NCBI GenBank assembly: GCA_963555705.1
Contig: OY743182.1
Coordinates: forward strand, 53,076,592-53,140,591
Source of the DNA: Ligustrum vulgare
Lineage: Eukaryota; Streptophyta; Magnoliopsida; Lamiales; Oleaceae
Direction: 5' to 3'
Length of the DNA: 64,000 nucleotides
Notes under the pieces: generated by a model
What the model saw: the letters and a program-made list of their open reading frames with translations, nothing else
What the model was told of the DNA's origin: nothing
Databases searched by the model: none
Position numbers and translations under genes: made by a program
In this document: piece by piece, positions 32,301 to 44,608 of the stretch
How the letters are laid out: each line of letters starts with the position of its first letter
How positions within the stretch are numbered: the stretch's first letter is position 1

Positions 32301-34340
32301 AGTGCGTATTTGTTCCCTTCATAGGAATATCATAAGTATATTAATGCAATCTCAAATTATTTCATCAAACATATAGTTTGTGATGAGCTTTTATAAATAG
32401 TTTATAACTCATTTATAATGTCATAGCTCATTTATGATGTACTGAACATGTTATACCAAGCAATATTTAGTTAGTTAACTGATTGCATTACTCAAATCTA
32501 GAATTGATTCACTTCTATCAAAATCTAGAATTTGTTCTGATGAATAATTAAATATTCATTTTCAAATTCACTTCTGGTGAATATTCATTTTCCCGGTGGA
32601 TAATATAATTTTGCATATTGAAAATCAATTGCATGCCCAAATATTCAAATATAATAATAGTACACTCCAATTTCATTTTCAACATATTATATTATGGGGT
32701 CATATGTATCATATCATTCTTCATGTAATTTTATTTTAAGAATCACATTTCATTCTATAATGATACTATTCTGGGAAAATTGAATATTTCAATGATTTAT
32801 TCATGTATGTTCTTGCGCTTTATAAGCTGCACTTTCTAATTTGCATGAGTATAATCAATCATTGAAATAGATATCAATTTCGACATATAATCTATAATCA
32901 TTTCGCTTGAAATCTCAACGTACCGCGATCAACTGGTACATCAAAAAAAACTCTCAAAGTACCGAGATGAGAATCACACTTTTTGATCTCACTCATTGGT
33001 ATATCAAAGAGCTCAAACTAGTGAAATTAGACTATAGTCTATCCACCATATTTCATGCCAGTTTTATGAAAAAATTTGCACGCAACTAGTCATCTTTTAC
33101 GACTGTGTAATATTTTTCATTTGTATAAATAATTACTGGCAATACACATTTAAGTGTTTTGGACTTCAGGTCTTATAACAATAATCCCTACATTGGGATT
33201 TTATATTTGGCCAAAGTATTATAATTTCATCAACCTCATTTTCATAAGAGGGTTGTTTGTGTATGCAGTCGACTTATTTATCGATTCCATTTTATGTCAA
33301 TATAAACATAACATAGAGAGATCTCTTTGTATATTCTATCATCAGGTACCTAAATCCCTTACATTTAATTATATTCCTTTTACTCACCATGAGTATTTAG
33401 CCTCAAATTGATCATTTCCATTATTTAAGAGATATTTGTTTTTGGAATCGATTGTCATTATGCTTCAGGCATAATTACGCTTTAAGTTTGATCACGCTTC
33501 ATGCGTGTTATTGTTTAATTTCCCCATAATATTCAAGAAACTTGTATTATATCAGTCGGCTAAAAATGTCGCAACACATATCATACGTAATTATGGATAT
33601 AATCACAATCATTTATCTAAGTGCGTGTTGTTGGAGTGTATATAGATATCGCACTTTTTAGAAATCATAAAGCTTTACAAGCAAATCTTTATTTCATCGT
33701 ATTGACATGTTTGTATATAAAATATTGTTGCATGATAAATATTTATATTCAAGTTGTTCTTATAGAAAATAACTTGAGGCTATTAATTTGCTAAATCATT
33801 AGCAATATAATATTCTATTATTTCAACTGATTCGTAAAATCATTAATGACTTTAAGATATATTCATGCTAGCATTTATCACTTTGCTCGTAATATCATTA
33901 CTTGAGCAAATAATGAGTCATTAATTTTCTTAGTGAGATAATTAATTTGCTTTTGAGAACAAGCAGCAATGATAATTTGTTAACCTGAACAATCTTCTGG
34001 TTCTTTAATGAATGCCATTTTGCATTCTCAATAAATCTCATTATTGAATTGGAATCTAACCAATCATTATAAAACTTCTGGTTCAGTAAGATATTTCACT
34101 TGTACATATGTATGAACTTCTGGTTCAATACAGTATTCATTTCATCAGTACGTATTTCTGTATAGTTCAAATCAGTATACTTTTATTACTTTTAGTATAC
34201 CAAAAAAATCAGGTACAATATCCAAGAAAATATCTCATGATCTCAATCTTGTCGCCAAATCTTCCCTTATTTCGAAAAAGGTTATGACGCATTATCTCAT
34301 TGTTCCCACTTTTTCAATAATTTATTCCATTATTTCTTAA
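32301..34340. other. Noncoding interior of element B
   Basis: AT-rich, with repeated phrases such as AACTTCTGGTTCA (33970-34140). No ORF with recognisable domains on either strand. Confidence 0.4.
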
Positions 34341-34341
34341 T

Positions 34342-34397
34342 GGAATCACTGACACGCGAAGCGCTCCTTTACGCGTTTTAATAATGCATTTAAATAG
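34342..34397 (+). promoter_or_regulatory. Shared upstream block of the cassette, element B copy
   Basis: GGAATCA (34342), CACGCG (34353) and TTTAAATAG (34389-34397), 31 bp before the ATG of the first cassette gene. The same motifs occur in the same order in element D (complement of 58645-58693), although flanking sequence differs. It is a candidate promoter. The TTTAAATAG is TATA-like but very close to the ATG. Confidence 0.45.
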
Positions 34398-34428
34398 ATC
34401 ATTTAGGAAGATATTAGATCCATAAAAA

Positions 34429-34710
34429 ATGGATGTTATATTATCAAATATTCGCAAATATTATTCTAATCTTCCGATAAATGTTTTGAAAAATATTTAC
34501 CAAGTTCGACTTGAAAGATTGAGGCTGCTGATGGATCAAGGCATTCCAAAAGATGTTCGTTGGTTGATCGAAGCAAAAGTTCGTTTAGCTGGTGAATTAC
34601 CAGATTCATTTTCTAAACACATGCCTGGTTTAGGTAAGAGTACTTTTGGCTATTCAGCATTTGTAAAGTGTATTGAAAAATCACCAAAAGGTAAACTTTA
34701 TCAAAAGTAG
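34429..34710 (+). pseudogene. Zinc-finger RNA-binding-like protein, finger lost (element B)
   Basis: A 93-residue frame starting MDVILSNIRKYYSNLPINVL, followed by RLERLRLLMDQGIPKDVRWL and HMPGLGKSTF. It is clearly homologous to the 183-residue protein of element D (58060-58611). After GKSTF the sequence jumps to GYSAF. The basic stretch and all four zinc-ligand cysteines (about 27 residues) are deleted, and the frame then ends early. The remaining N-terminal domain is therefore probably non-functional for nucleic-acid binding. The gene lies antisense to element B and about 150 bp upstream of LOG. Confidence 0.7.
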
Positions 34711-34862
34711 TGTAATTTAGTTAGAAGTAGGTTTTCACTTTTTCAAAAAATGAGCAGTAAATAGTGAAGTTTTTCAAGTTTAAAAAGCCAATGATTTTCA
34801 CAATTTCATGCATCCCAAAATATCATTTTCTCATAAGTTTTTCCTTCCTTATACTCTCAAAG

Positions 34863-35516
34863 ATGGAAGGACCAAAACTTCGACAGATCAAAACTATCTG
34901 TGTATTTTGTGGATCAAATGTAGGGAAAATTTTTGGGTATCTAGAAGCAGCAGTGGATTTAGGAAAGAAGTTGGGAGAGAAAGGTATCAATCTCATATAT
35001 GGAGGTGGTAGCAGTGGTTTGATGGGTTGTGTTTCCCAATCTGCTCTCACAGAGCGTGTAAAAGTGATCGGTGTTATACCTGTTCCTTTAGCTGATATCG
35101 CAGGTAAAACACGAGGGCATGAAGTACAAACCTTATCTATCCACGAACGCATAACTTGCATATTATATGGTTCTGATGCCTTCATTGCCATGCCTGGAGG
35201 TTTTGGTACTTTAGAGGAAATATTCAATATTACCTCATGGGCTCAATTAGATCTCCATACCAAGCCTATTGGGATTTTAAATGTTAACAATTTCTTTGAT
35301 GGTTTGCTAACATTTCTTGATTATGCCGTGGAACAGGGATTCATCTTTCCATTTTCTAGGAGAATCCTTATTTCTGCTCCTACTATCGAGGAATTGCTGG
35401 ATAAGTTGCAATCATATATCCCCATACAAGATCCAACAGGAGTTAAGATAGATTGGTCGCAAGGAAGGGGAATCAAGCGAAACTGGAGTCCGGTTAATGT
35501 AAACTTCACTTTGTGA
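34863..35516 (+). CDS. LOG-family cytokinin riboside 5'-monophosphate phosphoribohydrolase (element B)
   Basis: 217 residues, one exon. LOG enzymes release the ribose 5-phosphate from cytokinin nucleotides to give active free-base cytokinin in the cytosol or nucleus. Seen: a Rossmann start KTICVFCGSNVGK (10-22), IYGGGSSGLMG (45-55), HERI (94-97) and the signature PGGFGTLEE (111-119). In most LOGs the Arg is followed by Lys; here it is Ile. The start at MEGPK is chosen because element D starts at the same place and has the same length. An in-frame Met at 34764 would add 33 unconserved residues. It differs from the D copy at about 20 of 217 positions. Plant LOG genes normally have several introns, so this looks cDNA-derived. 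The ORF is intact. Activity is inferred. Confidence 0.85.
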   Translation: MEGPKLRQIKTICVFCGSNVGKIFGYLEAAVDLGKKLGEKGINLIYGGGSSGLMGCVSQSALTERVKVIGVIPVPLADIAGKTRGHEVQTLSIHERITCILYGSDAFIAMPGGFGTLEEIFNITSWAQLDLHTKPIGILNVNNFFDGLLTFLDYAVEQGFIFPFSRRILISAPTIEELLDKLQSYIPIQDPTGVKIDWSQGRGIKRNWSPVNVNFTL

Positions 35517-35528
35517 ACCCCAGAATAG

Positions 35529-35730
35529 ATGGTGGTAGAGTACGGAGTATTCTTACTCTTGAGACACACCTTAAATTTCTAGGATTTTATCAATGTTTCT
35601 TCTTGTGTACCTTAAAGATAGGTGGTAGAGTACAGAGTATTCTTACTCTTGAAACATACCTCTTTGAGTATTTCTTTATTTCCTCAAAAGATCAGAGGTG
35701 GTAGGATACGGCAACTCCCGAAACACTTCT
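35529..35730 (+). repeat. Three hairpin-like repeats after LOG, element B
   Basis: Units start at about 35531, 35621 and 35696 (GGTGGTAGAGTACGGAGTAT, then TACTCTTGAGACACACC). AGAGTA can pair with TACTCT, and GGTG with CACC. The same three units follow LOG in element D. Possible 3' processing or stability element (inference). Confidence 0.55.
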
Positions 35731-36323
35731 CTTACTTTGAGGATCATAAATGTTTCCCCTTTTTGTATTTTGTATGTATGACTCGTTTATGCTTCTTCAG
35801 GAGCAATAATAATAATATCATTTCAGCATGTTTAGATGATAATTTTTACTTCTTCTGGAGTAAATATGTACTTCTTCTGGAATACATAAGTGCTCGTGTG
35901 CTAGAACTTTTTCAGATACTTATCATCTAATATTCATCTCATAATACTGATGAGATTATTTTCACATTAGCTATGTCTGTGCTATCATGTGATATTATCT
36001 TATCATACATCAACATTCTCTTATTGGATAATCCATTTTTATCTATCTTTTCAATACAGATACAGATAATGGTAACTTCCGGTACCGTTTGATAAAATAT
36101 TTTTTATCAACATTTACCAACTTTTTGATAATGATAACTTCTGGTATCATTTGATAAAATATTATCTAACTTTTAGTATTGATAACTTCTGGTATCCTTT
36201 AATGAAATATGAAATAACAATAATATCAATAATAATACTGGGGTTATACCACCACGTATATATGTTAACAACATCCTCTAGTATGTTAGAATTAACCAAC
36301 AACTGAGGTGTTTCTGAAATAAT
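35731..36323. other. Noncoding interior of element B
   Basis: AT-rich, with several copies of GATAACTTCTGGTATC-like phrases (36060-36200). No gene seen. Confidence 0.4.
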
Positions 36324-36420
36324 CACTAGTACAAAATTACACAAAAAAATAACATATTAGCGTCGTTTTTCTCAAAAAACGACGCCTCAAAAAATGCGGT
36401 GGCAAAATAGTAAATAAAAA

Positions 36421-36600
36421 TTTTAAAAAAGCGTCGGTTCTTTAGTAAGAACCGACGTCAGTATTGCCGTGCAAGTAAGGGCGTCGGTTCTTTAATAAGA
36501 ACCGACGCCTATAATTAAGTAAGGGCGTCGGTTCTTAAAAAAGACCGACGCCTTTTAATTAAAGGCGGCGGTTCTTTAAAGGAACCGCCGCCTTTAAGTT
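36421..36600. repeat. CACTA subterminal repeats, left
   Basis: Four palindromic units of the form GGCGTCGGTTCTTNNNAAGA followed by ACCGACGCC, spaced by 10-20 bp. The last unit is GGCGGCGGTTC...GAACCGCCGCC, with matched changes in both arms. Likely transposase-binding sites. Confidence 0.85.
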
Positions 36601-37050
36601 AACTATTTCTAGGTTTAGTCTTCATCAAACCCGGCACACAGTTCCCCTCAAAGCTCAGCAAATCTGACCTTCTCCCCAAGCCCGTACGTCGTTCATCACA
36701 CCTCTCCCCCGCCGTCGCCACCATCACCACCGTGCCGGCCGTGCAGCTCCGGCGCCATCACAGCTCTCCCCCGTCGCCGGTACCTGCTCTTTCTCTTCCT
36801 CCGCGAGCCTCTTCTCTTCCTCATCGTGAGCCATCTCTTTTCTTCTCCGACGCGCACCACCCCCACCCCCACCCCGCTCCCCTCTCTTTTACCTCCGTGC
36901 GCCACCCCCAGCCCCCACTGTTCATCCGTACCGGCACCTCCACCAACCGCCACCGTCCCTCCCCCAGCCGCGTTCATCCATACCCCAGCCGGCACCTCCG
37001 CCACCGTCCCTCCCCCAGCAGCCACCGTCCCACCCCAGGTCCACCACCAA
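36600..37050. other. GC-rich leader in CACTA element
   Basis: Rich in CCACCGTCC/CCCCCA repeats, open on both strands. The reading frames are low-complexity (Pro/Ser/Thr or Gly/Ala/Val) and not credible proteins. It probably corresponds to a captured 5' UTR or promoter CpG-rich region. Confidence 0.4.
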
Positions 37051-37309
37051 CACGGTAATTTTTCATATTTTAAGTTTGTTCATTTTGTTAGTTTATAATT
37101 TAATCTACCGTCAGGATGCTCTCGAAATTAAGCGTCGTTGCACAATCTGTTTGGTTTGATTTCAAGTTTCCACATTATGTGAAGTTGCTTAGGTATAAAA
37201 ATAGTTAAGTCAATTTAATCACTACATAGAGAACGCGGATTGTCTGATACATTTTATTGCAAGTGATTTTCAACTATTTTTCCACTGAGTCTTAAAATTA
37301 TGGTACTGA

Positions 37310-37531
<222 letters not shown>

Positions 37532-38331
37532 TAAAGTTATTGACTTAAAGATGCTTATTTGGTTTGTTGCACGTTACAAAATCAAAGAATAAAAGTATTT
37601 ATGTCTATTGAGGACCTTATTTCTTTGTCCTGCTTTATTGATTTCCCAAATTCTACATATTATTTGAACTTTGTAACTTTTCCTAGCATGTTTTGACAAT
37701 TAAGAGAGTCCCCAATTTCTACTTTCTATATTATGTTGCTCACACTTTGGGGTTATACTTTTTATTACTAGTGGATTGACAGACTATAGGTAGCACTAAG
37801 CACTTCATCAATTCATTATGGAGTGCTGAAATGAAGAACTTCAACCTTAATGTTAACTGATGTATTTTGATCAACACTTAAAAGTATGACTCATTTTAAT
37901 CTAATTAATAGAATTTAGGAAGCATGGATACAAACACAAGTATAATTTCCCATGGAAACTCAAAAATGAATCTAAGTACTTGAAGTTGGCTCGATGTTGT
38001 TGGTGAAAGTTTATTTGAGATCGGTTAACTTTCGAATTTGAATATACTTTAGAGGCTGTCAACATGTTGGCCTCAGCTCAACTTGAACTCAATTTTAAAG
38101 CCTTTTAAGCAATCAGACATGGCTTGAACTACCTGTTTTTTATCCACATATTTCATAGAACCCAGGGGTGAATCATCAATTTTTATTTTTTTGGTAGGGA
38201 ATCCTTTTTCCCCTGTATATCAGCCCAGTTGAAAAATATTTTTTTGTCCCCCTGGCTCTGCCCCTGATAGAACCGACAAGTACAATCCACCATTCCACCA
38301 CTCATTTCTCTATATTAATCAAACCTTTCAA

Positions 38332-38661
38332 ATGGAGTTGGCAGCCAGTAGGAGCGTTCAAGACAATGAGAGGATCGAGGGGTCATCTGTAACATCTAAA
38401 GAGGGGGCTCCAAGGAAGAATGCATTTATGGTAATAGGAATTAATACAGCTTTCAGTAGTAGGAAGAGAAGGGATTCCGTTAGAGGGACTTGGATGCCTC
38501 AAGGTGATACCATGTTCTTTGTTTGAGTATAGGTCTCCAGTGAAGTAGATACTTCTTATGCATGAAATATAATGATCTATTTGTGTGATTTGATCAGGGG
38601 AACAACTTCTCAGATTAGAGAAGGAGAAGGGGATCATCGTCCGCTTCATGATCAGACATAG
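38332..38661 (+). pseudogene. Captured beta-1,3-galactosyltransferase exons (GT31 family)
   Basis: Exon 38332-38503 reads [12 protein letters not shown], then [20 protein letters not shown] and VRGTWMPQ. Exon 38598-38661 reads GEQLLRLEKEKGIIVRFMIR. Splice sites CAAG|GTGATA, GATCAG|GGGAAC and ATAG|GTAAGC are kept, and the two exons join in frame. This is the start of the catalytic domain of plant beta-1,3-galactosyltransferases, Golgi enzymes that galactosylate glycoproteins such as arabinogalactan proteins. The DxD metal-binding part and the rest are absent, so it is only a fragment. A chimeric transcript with the upstream exon is possible. Confidence 0.85.
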
Positions 38662-39489
38662 GTAAGCTACTTTTTCCTTACATTTTCAGATCGTATTTTG
38701 TTTGACTAGTTTCCTTGTACTTGTATACTTGGTCTACATTTGGTGGTATAGTTTGAGTTATACGGCTTGAATATCCTCAAGTTCTCAAGGAAGTTCAATT
38801 ACATATTTCCTGTTTTGATAAAGTCTATAGATGCAGTGTTAATAAATTTCATATATTTATTGACCAACACTAGTAGTTACCTCCTTCTATCATATTCTAG
38901 TGGGAACTGGGGATGATGAAATGGAATTAGAGTTCCTCTACGAAGTTGTAGATGAAATGCAAATGATTCAAAGATCAACAAAGAATAGGGGGAGATTTGA
39001 TGCATTTTATACATATATAGGATTATGATAATTGTTAGGATAGTTTTCAATAATATATAGGTATTTATACATGTTGGTTAATTTCAATTTATAGGGGAGA
39101 CTCTGGCAAAATTTATGTAAGAATTTTGAGTTTTATTATTATTTTTATAGCTTATTCATATTTATTGAAACTTTAGGGCCTTTCGAGCATTTTGGTCATT
39201 ACGAGGCAAGAGGGCAACATCCAATTTATGGGCCAAATATTTCGTCGAAGAGTGTATGTAAATTTGGCTCATTTTTTGTTAACATGTACAAATTTTTTAA
39301 CAATATTGTGAATACAAAATTAATTATTTCGAAATTCCGTTTATTGAGTTATTAAGTTTTGTTTTGCATTCCTCGATTATTTATTTGTTGAAGATAATTA
39401 GTTGGTGTATGTGATTGTTATATAGTGTATCTATAATGAAAATATAAATAAACGAATAAAATTTTTAAAAAAAAAAAAAATTCTTACTA

Positions 39490-39735
39490 AAAGGCGTCGG
39501 TTGGTTATAACAACCGACGCCTTTTATATGACTAAAGGCGTCGTTTGGTTATAACAACCGACGCCTTTTATTGACTTAAGGCGTCGGTTGTTAATTAACA
39601 ACCGACGCCTTAAATTAATATAAGGCGTCGGTTTACAACCGACGCCTTAAGTATACAGTTTTAGCGTCGCTACTATAGGCGTCTCCTGTACAACCGACGC
39701 CTTTTTCGCTTTACAACCGACGCCTTTGACTCTTA
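39490..39735. repeat. CACTA subterminal repeats, right
   Basis: Five or more units GGCGTCGGTTGTTNNNNAAC / AACCGACGCC, including palindromes at 39493-39525, 39535-39569 and 39579-39611. They match the left array motif. Confidence 0.85.
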
Positions 39736-39749
39736 TTGTACTAGTGAAT

Positions 39750-40729
39750 ATAAAATATGAATATATGTAAAGTATTTCGTAAACCGACCATATAGGCGGT
39801 GTCAACATAATGAAATAATTACCTTTCATGAGTGAGCGAGTCATATCTCCCAGTCAAGGTATTCATAATAGTGATCAAGTCATATCGTCAAATCCAGTCA
39901 AGGTATTCATAATAGTCCAATCTGTTGCAATGATGAGTCATATCCAGTTAAGGTATAAATCCAGTCCATAATAACTCAATCCATCACGGTATGACAATGA
40001 TTATTTTACTTATACCTTGTTTAAAAACCTTTAATTTATCTTGTTGATCACATATTAATCGTTAATTTTCGATTAATATACTTTTATGTATTACCAAGGG
40101 TAAAATTGTCCATATTTTAATATGTTGCTCATATGGATAAATCGAAACCGTCAATAGGATTGAAATTTAATTTAGAACAAACTTACTTTTGGTCCGAAGT
40201 TCAAAATCCCGTCGGAAGTGCTTCAAAAACGGTTTTTAAGAAAACTGCCACGTTCCACCGCCGGAAAATCTCAAAACTGTACAAAACAGAAAAGTAAGAT
40301 CATAGAAAAATTAAGATCGTCGATATGAATAAACTGCCTGTTGAAGTAGTCACGAAATCGTCTCCACGCGCCGCCTCGACGTCTGCGCGTGGGCCTCACG
40401 CGCCGCCGCGCCGGTGCCGGAGCCGTCGACACGTGCCGGTTCGGCAGAATTGTCCGGTCGCCGTGGTCATGGATCCGGTCTCCGATCATCATTTGGATAT
40501 ACGGTTTGGTGTGAATTTGGTTTGGGAGTTTCGGATTACACAATTTCTTCAATTTTTCTATGGACTTGAAATTGATCTTCTAATCTATGATGTATAAATG
40601 ATTTTCTAACAACAAAAACACTAGATTTGGAATATGAAATATTGATTAGTAATAATCTGATTTCTGATACAGAGGTTCATCATTTAGATGCAACTGTAGA
40701 CCATACTCCCGTCATATTACTCAATAGGC
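39750..40729. other. 5' internal region of element B
   Basis: No supportable gene. CCAGTCAAGGTATTCATAAT is repeated around 39850-39960. A GC-rich patch at 40330-40500 is open on both strands but looks low-complexity. It may be UTR or leader sequence of element B. Confidence 0.4.
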
Positions 40730-40750
40730 CAGAGGCTCGTGCTGATAACG
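40730..40750 (-). other. Presumed primer-binding region of element B
   Basis: The minus strand reads CGTTATCAGCACGAGCCTCT next to the 5' LTR. It does not start with TGG, so it is not a standard 3'-end tRNA primer site. The phrase is nevertheless recurrent next to short LTRs in plant copia elements. Primer unknown. Confidence 0.45.
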
Positions 40751-40987
40751 TGTTGTGAAACTATCAAAATTCTAAACAAAAATTAAGAGAGAAAATGGAG
40801 AGAGCTAGAGAGAATTCTCTCATTCTTAAGAAATTGGCAAGTTTACAAATGAAATATAGGCCCTTATTTATAGGGGCGGATAATGGCATAATCGTAATAT
40901 GTAAATTTTACAGGGGCATAAGAGTAATTTTCATTCACACCTAACATTTACCTAATTTCATTACATCATACCCAATATTTCATAACA
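40751..40987 (-). repeat. 5' LTR of element B
   Basis: TGTTGTGAAACTATC...TTTCATAACA, 237 bp. TATA-like CCTATAAATAAGGGCC on the minus strand near 40857-40884. Confidence 0.88.
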
Positions 40988-40992
40988 GTTGG

Positions 40993-41255
40993 CTAGTTTT
41001 TCAACTTTATTCATTGTAGTAATAAAGTGTATTCAAAGCCCGAATGAAGCAGCTAAATACATAATTTATGTTGCCAAACGAAATTTGGAAGCCTAGACGG
41101 GGTTTGCTGGAGAAGGAAGAAAGAAGAAACCGCTGGAAATAAGCTGGTGGACAGATTATTACAAGAGGCAAACATAATCACAAGAAGCTGTCGAAAGTGA
41201 ATTGTCTTGGAATTTTGCAATCTATGAGAAAAAAATTATGTTGTAAATCTCTATA
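40993..41255 (+). repeat. Left LTR of decayed copia, segment 2
   Basis: Continues the LTR interrupted by element B (CTAGTTTTTCAACTTTATTC onward) and matches about 49858-50275. It ends CTCTATA beside the younger copia insertion. Confidence 0.7.
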
Positions 41256-41261
41256 AAAATG

Positions 41262-41473
41262 TATAGGGAATTAAAATAAAATCATTTCTTCATGTATTGT
41301 TGTAACTTATTGTTTCATTATTATCTCTTTAGCTCTTCCGTAGTTATCTTCAGTTAGTTTTACCAATAGTTATCTTTAATTAGTTTTACCATATTCATTT
41401 TTGTATATATATACATTTACAGCATCAATGAGAATTAAGTTTTAACACTTCAAATATATTTTCTTTTCTTTTA
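41262..41473 (+). repeat. 5' LTR of younger copia
   Basis: TATAGGGAATTAAAATAAAA...TTTTCTTTTA. TATA-like TTTTTGTATATATATACA near 41400. Compared with the 3' LTR it shows about five substitutions and a TA-repeat length change. Confidence 0.88.
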
Positions 41474-41484
41474 TGGTATCAGAG
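41474..41484 (+). other. Primer-binding site of younger copia
   Basis: TGGTATCAGAG, tRNA-iMet type, directly after the LTR. Confidence 0.85.
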
Positions 41485-41515
41485 TTTCTCCACTGTCAAG
41501 CTTTCTTTTGATCCT

Positions 41516-42540
41516 ATGGCCTCAACTATCAACTCTTCTAACTCATCCGATAGCACAACTCCATCCACTGTCTCGGATCCTCCTCTTCTTCTTACTACCA
41601 CCACCATACCTTCACCACCAATTGTCATCAATGGCCAATCTCAACTCCCCATCAAACTCACCACTACAAACTTTCCCGCTTAGCACATACAATTTCATAG
41701 CCTCTCAATAGGTTATGATCTAATTGGTTTCATTGATGGTACCTTACCATGTCCATCTCCTATGATGTCAGATTCGGCTACACCTAAAACTTCAATTCCA
41801 AACCTCGAATTTGTCAAATGGATCCGGCAAGACAAACTTTTACTAAACGCAATTGTTTGCTCCTTATCTCCAAATCTTGTCTCTTTCATTGCTGCTGCAA
41901 AAAACTCTAGGGACGCCTGGATTACCATAACAAACACATATGCGAAATCATCTAGGGGACGCATCATGAACCTCAAAAGCAGTCTTGGCCAGCTACAAAA
42001 AGGAGACTCCACAATTATGGAGTATATGCACAAAGTCAAAAGTATCGTGGATAGTCTGACATTAATGAATTCTGCACCTGATAATGATGAACTCGTTCTT
42101 CACATTCTACGTGGACTCGGTCCTGAGTACAATGGATTATGTGAAGCTGTTCGCGCTCATGAATCATCCATCTCTTTTGATGAACTTCATGAAAAACTAG
42201 TCACATGGGAATCCTAGTTGCAACCCGTGAGTACTCCCACCTCTTTCAACCCCGTCACAGCCAATTACACCTCAAAATCCAACACCCGCCATCCAACCTC
42301 ATCTCCCACACAATATTCAAATTCCAAGAACAACAATAATCAGAATAACAACCAATCTCGTGGTCCTTCCAACTCTCAAAACAACAACAATCCCCGGCCT
42401 TACAAAGGCTTCTGTCAGCTATGTGGCCAACAAGATTATTCCTCTAAACGATGTCTCACCTATCGTTTTTCTCCTTGGCAAAACTCGTCCTCTTCTCCTA
42501 ACTATACACCTCGGTCATCCATACCACTCCCACAGCTAAT
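41516..42540 (+). pseudogene. Copia gag, two or three nonsense changes
   Basis: Starts MASTINSSNSSDSTTPSTVS. The UBN2-type gag body includes LEFVKWIRQDKLLLNAIVCS, LSPNLVSFIAAAKNSRDAWI and LHILRGLGPEYNGLCEAVRA. A zinc knuckle relic is GFCQLCGQQDYSSKRC (C-x2-C-x4-x-x4-C with the His position changed to Tyr). TAG stops interrupt at about 41681 (where a Trp is expected) and 42215, and a +1 shift occurs shortly before 42530, leading into the protease frame. Confidence 0.85.
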
Positions 42541-42552
42541 GTAGCCCATCCT

Positions 42553-44432
42553 ATGGCTCCCAACACATCTCCAGATGATTGGCTACTTGATTCTGGGGCG
42601 TCACATCATATCACTAATGATCTCAACAATCTCTCTTTACACTCGAACTACACTGGCACTGATGACGTTATCATAGGTGATGGCACAGGCCTTAACATTT
42701 CCCATACTGGAAAAGCTATTCTTCAAACACCAAATAGGAAGTTTATCCTCAACAACACTCTTTGTGTTCCTAAAATGCATCAAAATCTCATTTCGGTGTT
42801 CAATTTCTGCTATCAAAATTCTGTTTCTATTGAATTCTCACCAAGTTGTTTTGTTGTTAAAAATTTGCAGACAGGAGCGCCACTCTTGACAGGACCAGTT
42901 AAAGATGGAATATATGTGCTATATCACCTTCCAAGTCCAAACCATTCATTGCATTTTCTGCTGCTCTTTCATCCTTAGATACGTGGCACCAGCGTTTAGG
43001 GCATCCATCTTCGAAGATTTTAGATTTTTTAGTTTCAAATAATTTATTGTCGTTGTCGTCGAACAAAAGTCGTTTAACTCATTGTAATTCATGTCAATGC
43101 AATAAAAGTCATAAGTTGCCTTTTCAGACTTCGAGCATTTCTAGTACAAAACCTCTACAATTTATTTATTCAGATGTTTGGACATCACCTATCACTTCAA
43201 CTGATGGATTTAAATACTATGTCATATTTGTTGATCACTTCTCTAAATATGTATGGTTTTATCCATTAAAGAAAAAATCCGATGTTCGTGATATTTTTAT
43301 TAAATTCAAGGCACTTGTTGAAAATACTTTAAACACGAAAATTGTCAGCCTTTATACCGATAATGGCGGTGAGTATATTGCACTGCCAAATTTTCTATCT
43401 CAAAAAGGAATAAATCACTTGACCACCCCACCTCATACCCCTGAACATAATGGCTATTTTGAGTTACGACACCGACACATAGTTGAAACTGGTTTAAGCC
43501 TTCTCCAACAAGCGTCAATTCCTACAAAATATTGGCCATACGCCTTTGGTACTGCAGTTTATTTAATCAACCGATTACCCAAAGTTAACTTGGATTTTAA
43601 TTTCTCATTTTCCAAATTATTCAACAATACGCCAAATTTATCGAAATTACGTATTTTTGGCTGTTTGTGTTATCCTTGGTTACGCCCATATAACAATCAT
43701 AAACTTGATCCCAAATATAAACCTTGTGTTTTCTTTGGTTACAGTACCACACAAAGTGCATATCTATGTTTTGATCACACTACTAGTCGTCTTTATGTTA
43801 GTCGCCACGTTAAATTTGTCGGGAAGATTTTTCCTTTTTCAACAAACTCAACCCCACTCATACCAAACTTGTCCACTTCCTATTCATCTACGCCATCCTC
43901 TATTCAAAATGAAGTTAATCCCACACCTTTATCATTATCACTTTTGAAAATTCAATCCCCAACTCATACTTATCTTCCCAACCACCAAGGTGATAATGCA
44001 TATATTTCTCTACCAATAGGGACTACCAAAGTGGACGTCCCTACATGTGATCAGAATAAAAGGCAAGGTGAGAATTTAAATTTAATCACTTCTTCTTTAT
44101 CTAATTATCATTTACCTTTATCACCTTCTACACCCACAACTCATCTTCCCACATTGGATGACTCCAAATTTCCTACATCATCTCCTCCAAGTGACTTTCG
44201 GTTGGCCAGCACATCCTCCACCAACACTCCTAACAATCCATCCATATCACCTCACACCTTATCTTCAACCGATAATCAACGTCCAACCCGAAGATTATTC
44301 AATCTCCTCTTAACCACTCCTATTGTTAGACAAACTTCTCCACCTCCAATCCAAAAAATGTTATTATCCCCAACTATCTCAACTCCATCTATATCAACTT
44401 CTACTACTATCCATTCAATCCACACTAAATGA
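42553..44432 (+). pseudogene. Copia protease and integrase
   Basis: The protease has DDWLLDSGASHHITND (active site DSG). A frame shift near 42955 leads to the pre-integrase zinc region DTWHQRLGHPSSKILDFL and CNSCQCNKSHKLPF. The integrase core has FIYSDVWTSP (first Asp), SLYTDNGGEYIALPNF (second Asp) and HRHIVETGLSLLQQA (Glu kept, although the preceding NG..ER is changed to NGYFELR). After the core come HKLDPKYKPCVFFGYS and a Ser/Pro/Thr-rich tail ending at 44432. Mostly open over 460 codons, so it decayed recently. Confidence 0.88.
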
Positions 44433-44608
44433 AGAACATTCCAAGACTCCAACCATTTCATTCCAAGACTCCAACCATTTCAACCTCACCGCCCATGGTC
44501 TCTCCTTCCTCCCCCAGCCTCGGTCACAATCTTCAGGCTTCGAATATTATACCACCTCTCTCTCGAAACATCCATCCAATGATCACTCGAAACAAGAATA
44601 ATATCTAG

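Noticed and set aside
34764..34862. N-terminal extension of LOG in element B
   Set aside because: In frame with LOG, but the D copy starts at the conserved MEAPK and its upstream sequence is not coding.
36696..37098. GC-rich frames up to about 110 codons on both strands
   Set aside because: Simple-repeat composition (CCACC, CCCCCA). No recognisable protein.
40271..40597. Arg-rich frames in a GC-rich patch of element B
   Set aside because: Open on both strands and without homology that I can name. Treated as noncoding leader.
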